In this document: piece by piece, positions 14,507 to 26,067 of the stretch | How the letters are laid out: each line of letters begins with the position of its first letter | Position numbering within the stretch: position 1 is the first letter of the stretch | Assembly (NCBI GenBank): GCA_900314655.1 | Contig: OMWC01000032.1 | Span: 1 to 37,518 of the forward strand | Direction: 5' to 3' | Source of the DNA: an uncultured Prevotellaceae bacterium | GTDB lineage: Bacteria > Bacteroidota > Bacteroidia > Bacteroidales > Bacteroidaceae | DNA: 37,518 nucleotides | Made by a program: the position numbers and the translations under genes | Notes under the pieces: model-generated | What the model was told of the DNA's origin: nothing | Seen by the model: only the letters and a program-made list of their open reading frames with translations | Database searches by the model: none

Positions 14507-15196
14507 CTACGAGTTTTTTAGTTTCATGCCTGGGAGCATTAAACCGACAAATGCAAAGAGGAAAACTGACAGACAGGGAAGGAGAAACTGCGCTTGGCCG
14601 ACAATTGTTAAGGGCGCTCCCAATCGCGCGAGTAGCGTCAAGCCGAGACCTGCATAGTCGCCAACGGAAACCACCAGGGCAGCTATGATGCCAAACCAAA
14701 CCAACCACTTGCTTTTCAAGATGTGTCCGGTTATGGTGATAGCCATACCCATCAAAAGGATGATGATGGGCGTAATGTTCACACGGTGGGCAAGGTAGGC
14801 CGTCGGATCATCCACCGAAAGGGCCAGAATCTTGTTCCACAGAAAGGCCATCAGAAAGAAGCCGAGCACGAAGACCGCAAACGTCCACCATGTCTTCCCT
14901 ACGAGCGACCCGATGAGCGTCGTTGGTACAGGCTCACTTCGTTTGTGGATGTTGCGCATTGCCAGCCAAATAATGACAGGTAACGCGAACCATAGTAAAT
15001 GGCCCAAAGCCATGAACTCTGTATTTGCGAGCAACAAGTTGACAATGGCCACGACGACAGCCATGACCATCGTGCAGAGTCCTGAAATGTAGAGCGACTG
15101 CCCCGTGGTCTTCGAAACAGCCCGTCGGCTGCGCTCTATCTGCTCCGTGATGATTTCCAGACTGCGTTCGGCAGTCATGTTATTATGATCTTCCAT
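14507..15196 (-). CDS. Six-TM membrane protein
   Basis: This 229-aa protein has a soluble N-terminus (ERSLEIITEQIERSRRAVSK) followed by six hydrophobic segments at roughly residues 30-50, 56-76, 90-112, 122-142, 150-178 and 190-214. No enzyme motif is seen. It is the first gene of a two-gene unit with the winged-helix regulator. The start at 15196 gives MEDHNNMTAERS; the Met at residue 7 (15178) is an alternative. A promoter with perfect spacing lies about 107-138 bp upstream. Confidence 0.75.
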   Translation of the reverse strand: MEDHNNMTAERSLEIITEQIERSRRAVSKTTGQSLYISGLCTMVMAVVVAIVNLLLANTEFMALGHLLWFALPVIIWLAMRNIHKRSEPVPTTLIGSLVGKTWWTFAVFVLGFFLMAFLWNKILALSVDDPTAYLAHRVNITPIIILLMGMAITITGHILKSKWLVWFGIIAALVVSVGDYAGLGLTLLARLGAPLTIVGQAQFLLPCLSVFLFAFVGLMLPGMKLKNS

Positions 15197-15302
15197 TGTT
15201 GTTCCATTTTTAATGATGTTCTACTTCTGATTAATACTCTCTGGCTTCGTCCGTGCTCCTGCAGAAAGCACGTCAAAAGCCAATTGTGTCCGGTTCACGC
15301 AG

Positions 15303-15334
15303 CAAAGATAAAGAAGTTTATAATATAAACCAAA
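15303..15334 (-). promoter_or_regulatory. Promoter of the membrane/winged-helix pair
   Basis: On the minus strand TTTG (15331-15334) is separated by 20 bp from TATCTTTG (15303-15310). This gives a transcription start near 15296 and a 5' leader of about 100 nt. Confidence 0.7.
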
Positions 15335-15350
15335 TTATATCGTAAATATT

Positions 15351-15611
15351 TTAGTCTCGTTGCTGATTTTTAACATTTTCCTTCTTCCGCAGGATTCCAA
15401 CGATGATGAGCAGATAGCCGCCGAGGCAGAGTAGGGGGGCTATGCCGATGCGACAGGTGGAGAAGATGTCGGGGCAGAAAGCTTGTTGCGTTGTGGCTGG
15501 ACCGGTCATCAGGAGGTAGCCTGCTGCAATGAGGGCGCAGGCTGCCATGAGGATGTGGCGGTGGGTGATGCGGTGATTACGCTTGGGGGTATTGCTGGAG
15601 GTGGTGTTCAT
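15351..15611 (-). CDS. DUF3098 family membrane protein
   Basis: This 86-aa protein has two membrane segments (about residues 20-36 and 58-75). Between them is FCPDIFSTCRIGIAPLLCLG, which fits the DUF3098 pattern (LxxGY.LM.G...diFs.rri.iaP.v.l.Gy). Its function is unknown. The start overlaps the end of the DUF2723 gene by 35 bp, so the two are translationally coupled. The C-terminus (LRKKENVKNQQRD) ends close to the promoter of the next unit. Confidence 0.7.
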   Translation of the reverse strand: MNTTSSNTPKRNHRITHRHILMAACALIAAGYLLMTGPATTQQAFCPDIFSTCRIGIAPLLCLGGYLLIIVGILRKKENVKNQQRD

Positions 15612-18600
15612 ATTGCTTGCTGTATTGAAGGTAAATTTTGGTTCGGTTATACTGTACGGCTATGGAGAGAGCCTGTTGCATGGTTTGAATCCAGGAGTAT
15701 TGGGAGTAGAGTGAGCCCGAGCGGCGAGACGGGGCGATGGTCTCGATCCATGAGAGCCATTCATCGGAACGGCGAAGCAGATGGCTGACAATCTTATCGC
15801 CTTCCTGAGCCCGCTGAGTCTGGTAGAAGCAGCGGGCCATCGACAGGGCTGCATCGGTGTAGGGCACATTCTCCACAGGCATCTCATGCTGCCACTTCCG
15901 GCAGACTTCGAGGGCTCGCTTGGTGTCACCCTGCTGCATGAGCGAATCGATGAGGATGCCCATCACCACTTGGTGGGTGTTGGCCATGTGCTTCACGTCT
16001 TCATCTACGTAGATGCCTCGGGTGTTGAGACCGCCAAAGCGGAAACGGTGCATCACGTTGTGGTAGAGACGCTCGGTGTCAACTTGCTTGTGGGTGGCCG
16101 TTGGTGAGATACGATAGGCCAGCCCTTCGAGTACCAAGTGGTCGCGGAGGAACGACAACTGATCGGGTCCCATGCTGATGGAGGCATAGATGGGACGGTC
16201 CCAGCGGGCGTGCGACAGCATCTCCAAGACCATCATCTCGTTCTTATAGATGGCCTGCTTGCCGCTGAGGGAAATATGCATCGTGCCCTTGTCGCCTGTG
16301 ATGGTGATGCTGTCGGTGGGTATGCATTGCATGCTGGAATCCTCGCTGAGCACCCAGTTGCGGATGATATTCTTCAGCTCAAAGGGTTGGTCGCCCAGCA
16401 ATTGCTTTGCTTCTTCTGGCTGTTGCGCCATGTATTCCAAGATTTCGCTTTTCAGTTCTGGGTGAACGGGAATGGCCTCTCTTCGTCCTTCCTGATAGTC
16501 ATCGTGGTGCCAGCTGATGGGTAGGGCAGGCGAGTGGTAGGCCGGCCGCTTCATCTGGTCGATATACCAGTCGGTCTGCAGGTATTCCATGTTGCAGCAG
16601 CGCGTGTCGGTGCGGAGGCCTTCCACCTCGTGGTTATACCACAGCGGGAACGTATCGTTGTCGCCATTGGTCAGGATGATGGGATTGCCTTCAGGCTGCA
16701 TGCTCTCCAGGTAGTTGGCACCGAAGTCGCGACAGGTGTAGCGGTCGGAACGGTCGTGGTCGTCCCATGTCTGAGTGGCCATCTGGAGAGGGACGAGCAG
16801 ACACAAGAGACCCACCCCCAAGCAGACCCACCCCCTATCCCCTCCCTGTATGGAGGGGAGTAGATAGTTTGTCTGCTGCATTCCCGTCTTGAGAGTATTC
16901 ACTCCCCTCCCTTGTAGGGAGGGGCAGGGGGTGGGTCTCAGGGTCTTATATACTCCCGCTACTCCTAATCCTATCCAGATGGCAAAGGCGTAGAAGGAGC
17001 CGGCGTAGGCATAGTCGCGCTCACGAGGCTGGAGTGGTGTCTGATTGAGATAGACCACGATGGCAAGGCCTGTCATCACAAACAGCAAGGAGACGATGAG
17101 GAGCTGCTGACGGCCTTCGTGCTTGCGCCGCCATTGCCAGAAGATGCCTGCCAGCCCTAACAGCAGGGGCATGGCATAGAATACGTTGCGGCCCTTGTTG
17201 TGGGCAAGGTCTGACGGCAATTTCGACGTGTCGCAGCTGAGCAGCAGGTCGTCAATCCATCGGAAGCCCGTTATCCAGTTGCCGTGTTCCACCTCGCCGT
17301 GTCCCTGAATGTTGTTCTGACGGCCCACGAAGTTCCACAGGAAGTAGCGCCAGTACATGAAGTTAACCTGATAAGTGAAGAAAAACCGCAGATTCTCGGC
17401 CATTGTGGGCAGGTTGTCTTTCTTCTCTACGCCCCCCATCCAGTCTTCGTATGCCTTGGCGTGGCTCTGGGAGTGCATGCGGGGGAAGAGCATGTTTTCT
17501 TTGTGCAGGTACTTGATGTCGTGACGAACCACGTCGTAGTGGCGTTTCGTGGAATCGGCCGAAGGTCGGTAGATGGCCTTTCCTTCTTCCTGTCTGGGCA
17601 CTAGATAGTCGCCCTGGATTTCACGGTCAAGTTCGCTGCTGTAGGCCGGTCCATAAAGAAGCGGCGTGTAGCCATATTGCTCACGGTTCAGATAGCTGCC
17701 GAGAGAGAAAATATTGTCTGGCGCATTCTCGCACATCGGCGTATGGGCATTGGCACGGATGAAGATGACGCCATAGCTGCTGTAGCCCGCCAGTATCATC
17801 AGCAGACAAGCCAGAGAGAGTTTGACGAATCTCCGTTTTGTCTTATAATAAAGGAAAATGAGTCCGCCTGTCAGCACGACGATGTAGCAAAGGAGTCCCG
17901 TGTTGTAGGGACATCCCATGAGGTTGGTAAACAACAGTTCAAACCATCCGCCTAACTTTACTACGCCCGGGATGAGGCCATACAGAATGATGCCCACCAA
18001 GAAGCATCCTGCCGCAAATGCCTTCAGCGTGCCCCACCGGGTGATCTGCTTGGCCGTACGAAAATAAACCACGAGCGCCATGGCAGGCAAGCAGAGCAGG
18101 CAGAGCAGATGCACACCGATGGACAGACCCGTGATATAGGCTATCAGGATGAGCCAGCGGTCGCTGCCTGACTCGTTGCACTCTCTTTCCCATTTCAGAA
18201 TCAGCCAGAACATCAGGGCCGTCAGGAAACTGGAGAAGGCATAGACCTCTGCCTCTACGGCCGAATACCAGAACGTGTCGCTGAAGGTATAGGCCAATGC
18301 TCCCACCACGCCGCAAGCCTCGATGATAATAACCTGTGGAAGTGAATAGTGAGGAGTGAATTCATCCTTCACTATTAGCTTTTCACTTAAATGGGTGATG
18401 GTAAGAAACAGAAAGAAGATGCACCCCGCACTCAACAGGGCCGACAGCAGATTAACCATCAGCGCCACTTGCGACGGACTGCTGGCAAACTGAGAGAAGA
18501 GGTTGGCGGCGAGCATGAAGAAGGGAGCACCGGGCGGATGACCAATCTCCAGCTTATAGCCACAGGCAATGAATTCAGGACAATCCCACAGGCTGGCTGT

Positions 18601-18693
18601 AGGCTCAACGGTCATACAATACACCGTAGCGGCAATGGCAAACATCAGCCATGCCAGCAAGGTGTTGAGTCGATGGAAAGTTGTTTGTTGCAT
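15577..18693 (-). CDS. DUF2723/TMEM260-like membrane glycosyltransferase
   Basis: This 1,038-aa protein belongs to the DUF2723 family, which is related to the eukaryotic O-mannosyltransferase TMEM260. The first loop has the expected SLWDCPEFIACGYKLEIGHP motif, and about twelve membrane segments follow to residue 640. The C-terminal part is soluble and mostly helical, TPR-like near the end. A role in sugar transfer to extracytoplasmic proteins is inferred from the family. Two repeats sit inside the frame: one encoding LSEKLIVKDEFTPHYSLP (18340-18390) and one encoding PCPSLQGRGVNTLKTG... (16809-16937). Both occupy loops between membrane segments, so the gene probably still works. A -7 box and a possible OmpR-type site lie upstream. 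Confidence 0.8.
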   Translation of the reverse strand: MQQTTFHRLNTLLAWLMFAIAATVYCMTVEPTASLWDCPEFIACGYKLEIGHPPGAPFFMLAANLFSQFASSPSQVALMVNLLSALLSAGCIFFLFLTITHLSEKLIVKDEFTPHYSLPQVIIIEACGVVGALAYTFSDTFWYSAVEAEVYAFSSFLTALMFWLILKWERECNESGSDRWLILIAYITGLSIGVHLLCLLCLPAMALVVYFRTAKQITRWGTLKAFAAGCFLVGIILYGLIPGVVKLGGWFELLFTNLMGCPYNTGLLCYIVVLTGGLIFLYYKTKRRFVKLSLACLLMILAGYSSYGVIFIRANAHTPMCENAPDNIFSLGSYLNREQYGYTPLLYGPAYSSELDREIQGDYLVPRQEEGKAIYRPSADSTKRHYDVVRHDIKYLHKENMLFPRMHSQSHAKAYEDWMGGVEKKDNLPTMAENLRFFFTYQVNFMYWRYFLWNFVGRQNNIQGHGEVEHGNWITGFRWIDDLLLSCDTSKLPSDLAHNKGRNVFYAMPLLLGLAGIFWQWRRKHEGRQQLLIVSLLFVMTGLAIVVYLNQTPLQPRERDYAYAGSFYAFAIWIGLGVAGVYKTLRPTPCPSLQGRGVNTLKTGMQQTNYLLPSIQGGDRGWVCLGVGLLCLLVPLQMATQTWDDHDRSDRYTCRDFGANYLESMQPEGNPIILTNGDNDTFPLWYNHEVEGLRTDTRCCNMEYLQTDWYIDQMKRPAYHSPALPISWHHDDYQEGRREAIPVHPELKSEILEYMAQQPEEAKQLLGDQPFELKNIIRNWVLSEDSSMQCIPTDSITITGDKGTMHISLSGKQAIYKNEMMVLEMLSHARWDRPIYASISMGPDQLSFLRDHLVLEGLAYRISPTATHKQVDTERLYHNVMHRFRFGGLNTRGIYVDEDVKHMANTHQVVMGILIDSLMQQGDTKRALEVCRKWQHEMPVENVPYTDAALSMARCFYQTQRAQEGDKIVSHLLRRSDEWLSWIETIAPSRRSGSLYSQYSWIQTMQQALSIAVQYNRTKIYLQYSKQYEHHLQQYPQA
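16809..16937. repeat. C-rich palindromic repeat inside the DUF2723 gene
   Basis: The outer arms at 16825-16846 and 16917-16937 are inverted copies, differing by one mismatch and one indel. Each arm ends in its own hairpin: CCCCTCC/GGAGGGG on the left, CCCCTCCC/GGGAGGGG on the right. An extra GACCCACCCCC copy stands at 16809. The element is read through in frame and adds about 38 residues to the protein. Confidence 0.75.
18340..18390. repeat. Frame-compatible palindromic element, copy in DUF2723 gene
   Basis: This element of about 51 bp (starting AAGTGAATAGTGAGGAGTGA, ending CTTTTCACTTAA) encodes LSEKLIVKDEFTPHYSLP on the minus strand. A close relative lies at 19096-19155 in the next gene, in the same frame and orientation. 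Confidence 0.7.
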
Positions 18694-18716
18694 ATCACTT
18701 TGCGATAATTGTGTCG

Positions 18717-18724
18717 CAAAGATA
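18717..18724 (-). promoter_or_regulatory. -7 box of the DUF2723 gene within a palindrome
   Basis: On the minus strand this is TATCTTTG, 24 bp before the ATG. It overlaps an inverted repeat TTTGCGA (18699-18705) / TCGCAAA (18714-18720), which could be an operator. Confidence 0.5.
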
Positions 18725-18755
18725 GCAACAAAGGTTTGAACGGGCTTAAAAAAGT

Positions 18756-18777
18756 GTCTGACATTTGTCTGACATTA
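18756..18777. promoter_or_regulatory. Tandem 11-bp repeat, candidate OmpR/PhoB-type site
   Basis: GTCTGACATTT (18756-18766) is followed immediately by GTCTGACATTA (18767-18777). An 11-bp direct-repeat period is the classic spacing for OmpR/PhoB winged-helix dimers. It lies 32-60 bp upstream of the DUF2723 -7 box, and the neighbouring gene codes for such a winged helix. A third half-site, ATGTCAG (18790-18796), lies in inverted orientation at that gene's stop. Confidence 0.5.
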
Positions 18778-18792
18778 TTGCCAGAGTCGATG

Positions 18793-19512
18793 TCAGTTTT
18801 CTATCTTATTGACTGTCAGGCGGTATGCCTTGCTGCGGTCGGACTCTATCTTGAGGTCAGAATATCGTTCTATAACAGGCTTTAACCTGCGTATGAGCGT
18901 ATAGAGCGTGTCGCTGGCATCGGGCTTCTTAGGCCAGAGCGCATCGCAAATCTCTGCCTTCGACAAGGAATGGGAGGGCGAGAGGAAGAACATCGTGAGC
19001 AGTTGGTGCTGCATGGGAGTGAGTTGTACCTCGTTACCATCAATAGCATAGAAGCGCCCTTCTGTTTCTGAATAGGTCAAGCCACCGAAAGGAGGAAGTG
19101 AAGAGTGATGAGTGAAGAGTGATTCTTCATTCTTCACTCTTAACTTTTCACTTAAAAAAAGGAATATTGCCCAGCATCCGGTCAGCATCCAAAGCAATGC
19201 TGCGGGCCGCTGGTCGGAAAGACTGAAGACAGTCGCTTCGGAGCAGTGGGCGTATGCCTTGAACTGCCTATTGCGAGTATCCACCGCCAGCGTGGCCTTG
19301 CCTCGCAATGCTGCAATCTGCAAGTGGCTGTTGAAGGTGCGGATGGTATCCTGGCTGATGACGTCGCTCTGTTGCTCTTGCATCGTGATGGCCAAGGCTC
19401 TGTCCATGTCCTTGATTACCTTCTGACTTGTGGAGCGATAGCTGCCGAGGCTCGTCAGGCTTGATGTGATAATGAGTGCGAAAAGCACTAATACTGCGTG
19501 TTGTTGTTTCAT
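18793..19512 (-). CDS. Membrane-anchored OmpR-type winged-helix regulator
   Basis: This 239-aa protein has an N-terminal membrane segment (about residues 6-24) and a periplasmic stretch of about 80 residues. A second membrane segment (about 105-121) follows, and the C-terminal domain is an OmpR/PhoB-type winged helix. That domain runs VQLTPMQHQLLTMFFLSPSH, SKAEICDALWPKKPDASDTL, YTLIRRLKPVIER, and ends in the wing SDRSKAYRLTV. Like ToxR/CadC proteins it could sense the envelope and act directly on DNA, but here the DNA-binding part is C-terminal. Between the second membrane segment and the winged helix stands the repeat-encoded LSEKLRVKNEESLFTHHSSLP, which acts as a linker. The -7 box CAAATATA (minus strand TATATTTG) is at 19573-19580. 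Confidence 0.8.
   Translation of the reverse strand: MKQQHAVLVLFALIITSSLTSLGSYRSTSQKVIKDMDRALAITMQEQQSDVISQDTIRTFNSHLQIAALRGKATLAVDTRNRQFKAYAHCSEATVFSLSDQRPAALLWMLTGCWAIFLFLSEKLRVKNEESLFTHHSSLPPFGGLTYSETEGRFYAIDGNEVQLTPMQHQLLTMFFLSPSHSLSKAEICDALWPKKPDASDTLYTLIRRLKPVIERYSDLKIESDRSKAYRLTVNKIEN
19096..19155. repeat. Frame-compatible palindromic element, copy in the regulator gene
   Basis: This 60-bp element begins AAGTGAAGAGTGATGAGTGA and ends CTTTTCACTTAA. Its two halves are near-inverted copies (about 23 of 27 positions). It encodes LSEKLRVKNEESLFTHHSSLP on the minus strand, between the membrane segment and the DNA-binding domain. Confidence 0.75.
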
Positions 19513-19625
19513 TTATTGCAATGCTGTTTTGCGTATCGTTTGTATATTGACGAAAAGTTCATATTTCGTGTGCAAATATACAACCTTTTTGAGAGAATTG
19601 TTCGCTTCGCTCCCACCTTTTATAT

Positions 19626-20027
19626 TTAATTAGGCGAAAGGGTATGTCTGAAGTGTTGGATTTCGTGTATATTGCGGATGATGCTCATCGTACCGATGCA
19701 CAGCAAAAGGGGAAGGACGGTTGCTGAAATAATACGGGAGTTCTGTGCGAGCCATTGCACAAAGTCCGATTGCACGTGGAAGGTGAACAGAGGCACGTCT
19801 GCTGGCATGGACATGACAAATGTCAAACTGATGGCTCCACTGATGACACCCACGATGAAAGCGGCAATCATTGCCATGCGGTAGTGGCGAAGCGTGGCGT
19901 CCTGGTGCTGACGGACATACTCCACGGCATCTAACCGGCGGGTGAGCGTGGCCATGAAATCAGCATTATCGTTGAAATGCGGCTGTTGAGAGAGGAACAG
20001 TTCCTCGAGTTTTTTGTCTTTTGTCAT
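19626..20027 (-). CDS. Anti-sigma-like two-TM membrane protein
   Basis: This 133-aa protein has a cytoplasmic N-terminal region of about 48 residues (MTKDKKLEELFLSQQPHFND...) and two membrane segments (about 52-72 and 99-116). The ATG overlaps the sigma-factor gene by 4 bp (ATGA). It was not matched to a named anti-sigma family, but its position, size and topology are those of a regulator that holds the ECF factor at the membrane. The loop between the segments (MPADVPLFTFHVQSDFVQWL) is exposed outside. A close 4-gene order with the sigma factor and a DUF6249-like gene makes one transcription unit likely. Confidence 0.65.
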   Translation of the reverse strand: MTKDKKLEELFLSQQPHFNDNADFMATLTRRLDAVEYVRQHQDATLRHYRMAMIAAFIVGVISGAISLTFVMSMPADVPLFTFHVQSDFVQWLAQNSRIISATVLPLLLCIGTMSIIRNIHEIQHFRHTLSPN

Positions 20028-20500
20028 AACATGAGTTTGTCTTTTAGTTTGTCACGGCCTCGTGAGAGCTGTTTCTTCACGGCGTCCTCTGAGGCGTCGG
20101 TGATGGTGGCAATCTCCTTGATGCTGTAATCGCTAAGATAATAGAGTGTGATGGCCGAGCGCTCTTTGGGCGATAGTGTGCGCAGGGCGAGGTAGAGGCT
20201 CTGATGCTCGAAACTGCTGTCGGCGGAATTGGGGCTGACGAGTGTCCGCGCCTCGTCGAGCGTCGCGGCTGTTCGCAGACTTGCCCTGTGGTTGAGGAAC
20301 GTGTTGTGGGCAATCTTGAAGAGCCACGAGCGGAACCGCCCTCGGTCCTGATAGCCTGCCGACGAGAGGTAGGCCTTCACCAGCGCGTCCTGCGCCAGAT
20401 CGTCGGCATCGCCCTTATTGCCGCAGCAGAGGGCGAGCAGAAAGCCGCGAAGTGCCTCCTGCTCATGCTCCACCAGGGTGATGAACTGCTCGCGTGTCAC
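20024..20500 (-). CDS. ECF sigma factor (sigma-70 family)
   Basis: This 158-aa protein has the two conserved sigma regions. Region 2 (about 10-80) contains DADDLAQDALVKAYLSSAGY and FRSWLFKIAHNTFLNHRAS. Region 4 (about 100-155) contains LALRTLSPKERSAITLYYLS and IKEIATITDASEDAVKKQLS, then RGRDKLKDKL. There is no region 1 or 3, as is usual for ECF factors. It overlaps the gene before it (DUF6249) and the gene after it (anti-sigma-like) by 4 bp each, so all three are tightly coupled. Its targets are unknown; the operon itself is the likeliest. Confidence 0.92.
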   Translation of the reverse strand: MTREQFITLVEHEQEALRGFLLALCCGNKGDADDLAQDALVKAYLSSAGYQDRGRFRSWLFKIAHNTFLNHRASLRTAATLDEARTLVSPNSADSSFEHQSLYLALRTLSPKERSAITLYYLSDYSIKEIATITDASEDAVKKQLSRGRDKLKDKLML

Positions 20501-20952
20501 TTGTTCTCGGCTTGCATTACCAGTAACTGCTCTTCTGCCTCCATCTCCTTGGCGAGCATCCGCTTGCCTACATAATAGTTGACAAGGAAAGCGATGCCTA
20601 TGCCCGAAAGAACTGCTCCGAATAGGCTGAATTGTTGAAGGGCTGCAGTTGGCATTCCGCCAACAAAGGCCTGAACGATGCAGAAACCTATCAAGGCAAT
20701 ACCAAGGAAAGTAATAATACTACCCCACAGCAGTTTTGACAGCAGTTTCTCCTTCAGCAGTTTCTTCTTGGGCGAAATCTTCTTCATCAGTTCCTCGATG
20801 TCCATATCGGGGTTCTTCTCGATGGCGGCCATCATGATTTGCGTGCGCTGGTTGGTCTCGTTCATTGATTGGCGGATACCAAGCCATACTACCATAATGG
20901 GCAGTACGCATCCGCAGGCGATGGGCACTAAAATGTCAACTAACTCTTGCAT
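20497..20952 (-). CDS. DUF6249-like membrane protein
   Basis: Read from ATG at 20952 (MQELVDILVPIACGCVLPIM), this 151-aa protein has a first membrane segment at about residues 5-25. A charged cytoplasmic segment follows (MMAAIEKNPDMDIEELMKKI, then SPKKKLLKEKLLSK). Two further hydrophobic segments lie at about 77-97 and 105-125. The layout fits DUF6249-type proteins, which often precede an ECF sigma factor in Bacteroidetes. A longer frame exists upstream of 20952 but is polar and lacks family features. The gene ends in an ATGA overlap with the sigma factor. Confidence 0.7.
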   Translation of the reverse strand: MQELVDILVPIACGCVLPIMVVWLGIRQSMNETNQRTQIMMAAIEKNPDMDIEELMKKISPKKKLLKEKLLSKLLWGSIITFLGIALIGFCIVQAFVGGMPTAALQQFSLFGAVLSGIGIAFLVNYYVGKRMLAKEMEAEEQLLVMQAENK

Positions 20953-21047
20953 AATTCTTTCTTTTTTTATTGTTAAACTTTTGTTTTCTTGAACCGATTC
21001 ACTATAATAACAGTTCTGGGAAGCAAAAGGTGACATCTGTTTTTAAC

Positions 21048-21087
21048 AGAAGTAAGAAAAAGGAGCACCCGAATGACGGATGCTCCT
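21048..21087 (-). terminator. Rho-independent terminator of nifJ
   Basis: On the minus strand AGGAGCATCCG pairs with CGGGTGCTCCT (21061-21087, 11-bp stem with one G-T pair), followed by a T-rich stretch (21048-21060). It begins 24 bp after the nifJ stop codon. Confidence 0.85.
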
Positions 21088-21110
21088 CTTGATATAGAAT
21101 GGATGAATGC

Positions 21111-24695
<3,585 letters not shown>

Positions 24696-24735
24696 TTTGT
24701 TAATAATGTTAATGTATATAATGTTAAAACTATGT

Positions 24736-25926
24736 TTAATATAAGAATCCCAGCAACCATAGCGGTATCTGGTTGTCCTTGCCTATTTCTGAGTTGTAGC
24801 GGGCGTAGATGGTGTCGGCATTCAGGCGGATCTTGCTCTTGGCATCTGCATCGCATATGCGGAACCGCTTGTCATCGTCCACGATATAGTAGCTCTCCTT
24901 GTTGCCCTGGTTCACGCGGTGGTCTTTCCAGAGGGAATTCACGAAGAATGTCTCCATCACCTCCTGCTTTTTGATTTCAATGGGATAGATGGCATACATC
25001 AGGTTGGAGTTGTGGAGCATCACCTTGGACGGTTTCTTGGGGAAATCCTGACCGCAGGGGTAGATCATGTTGAGCAGGCGGGCATCGGTGAGGTATTTGA
25101 TGTAGTTCATCACCGTGGCACGACTGGTCTGAATGTCTTGTGCCAATTGGGATACGTTGGGAGCCTTGGGACCCTCTACGGCCAACTGATAGAAGAGTTT
25201 CTTGATCTTGGTGAGATACTTCAGCTCGATCTGCTTGATGAGCAGGATGTCAACCTCGGTCATCATGTTCATGGTCTTGAGCAGGTTCTCCGAATAGTTG
25301 CGGTGCTCCAGGAAGAAGGGATAGAACCCATGATGGAGATAATCCTGGAAATACTTGGACGGAGAAACGTAGGGGAGAATTTGGCGCACGATGTGCTCGT
25401 GGTTGCGCAGGATTTCCTCAAGAGTATAGGGCTTGAAGTGGTTGCCTGTCTGCAGGTTGAGGAATTCGCGGAAAGAGAATCCCCTGAGGTTGTAGCTCTT
25501 GACGATACCGTTGAGCTCGGGGTTTTCTTCCTTGAGGCGCATTACGCTCGAACCCGTGAAAACAATCTTGAGGTCGGGATAGAGGTCGTGACATCTGCGG
25601 AGCTGGCTGCTCCAATCAGTCTCCTTGAAAATCTGGTCAACAAGCAGCACCTTACCGCCTCGCTTATAGAATTCACCGGCGAAATCGGCAATGCCACGGC
25701 CCTGAAAATAGAAGTTGTTCATATTGACATACAGGCACTTACGGTCGTATATGTCAAAATTCTCCTTGGCGTACTGAAGGAGGAATGTAGTTTTTCCCAC
25801 ACCACGAGTGCCCTTGATGCCGATCATACGGTCGTTCCAATCGATTTCATCCATGAGGAGTCGACGTACAGGAGCGTTCGTATGTTCCACCAGATAGGCG
25901 TGTGTGCGAAAAAAGGCTTCCATCAT
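24736..25926 (-). CDS. AAA_14-type ATPase
   Basis: Read from ATG at 25926 (MMEAFFRTHAYLVEHTN), this protein of 397 aa carries an AAA_14 ATPase. Walker A is GTRGVGKTTFLLQ, KVLLVDQIFKE stands where Walker B would be, and IVFTGSSVMRL is the sensor. It continues with the winged-helix-like stretch VSQLAQDIQTSRATVMNYIK and a C-terminal part of the DUF4143 kind (YAIYPIEIKKQEVMETFFVN). These proteins are widespread in Bacteroidetes, but their cellular role is not settled. The longer start at 25983 is ruled out because the -7 box lies between it and 25926. The gene is followed 40 bp later by nifJ. Confidence 0.85.
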   Translation of the reverse strand: MMEAFFRTHAYLVEHTNAPVRRLLMDEIDWNDRMIGIKGTRGVGKTTFLLQYAKENFDIYDRKCLYVNMNNFYFQGRGIADFAGEFYKRGGKVLLVDQIFKETDWSSQLRRCHDLYPDLKIVFTGSSVMRLKEENPELNGIVKSYNLRGFSFREFLNLQTGNHFKPYTLEEILRNHEHIVRQILPYVSPSKYFQDYLHHGFYPFFLEHRNYSENLLKTMNMMTEVDILLIKQIELKYLTKIKKLFYQLAVEGPKAPNVSQLAQDIQTSRATVMNYIKYLTDARLLNMIYPCGQDFPKKPSKVMLHNSNLMYAIYPIEIKKQEVMETFFVNSLWKDHRVNQGNKESYYIVDDDKRFRICDADAKSKIRLNADTIYARYNSEIGKDNQIPLWLLGFLY

Positions 25927-25953
25927 TTTTTTGTTTGTTTTATAAAACGCTTG

Positions 25954-25984
25954 CAAAGATACTAATATTTTCTTAATTTGCAAA
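25954..25984 (-). promoter_or_regulatory. Promoter of the AAA ATPase
   Basis: On the minus strand TTTG (25981-25984) and TATCTTTG (25954-25961) are 19 bp apart, with the start codon 27 bp below the -7 box. This fixes the true start at 25926. Confidence 0.75.
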
Positions 25985-26015
25985 GTGTAGTTGGCAAAAT
26001 CTCAATATTTTTTAT

Positions 26016-26023
26016 TATTTTTG
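26016..26023 (+). promoter_or_regulatory. -7 box of the ATP-grasp-like gene
   Basis: TATTTTTG matches TAnnTTTG, with a TTGG (25991-25994) 21 bp upstream. A second match, TAAATTTG (26056-26063), lies only 4 bp before the ATG and is probably too close to be used. Confidence 0.5.
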
Positions 26024-26067
26024 CAGACGATTATAGATATATGAAAGTTTTATGCTAAATTTGCAGT

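Noticed and set aside
26056..26063. Leaderless promoter of the ATP-grasp-like gene
   Set aside because: TAAATTTG lies only 4 bp from the ATG; the box at 26016 has better spacing.
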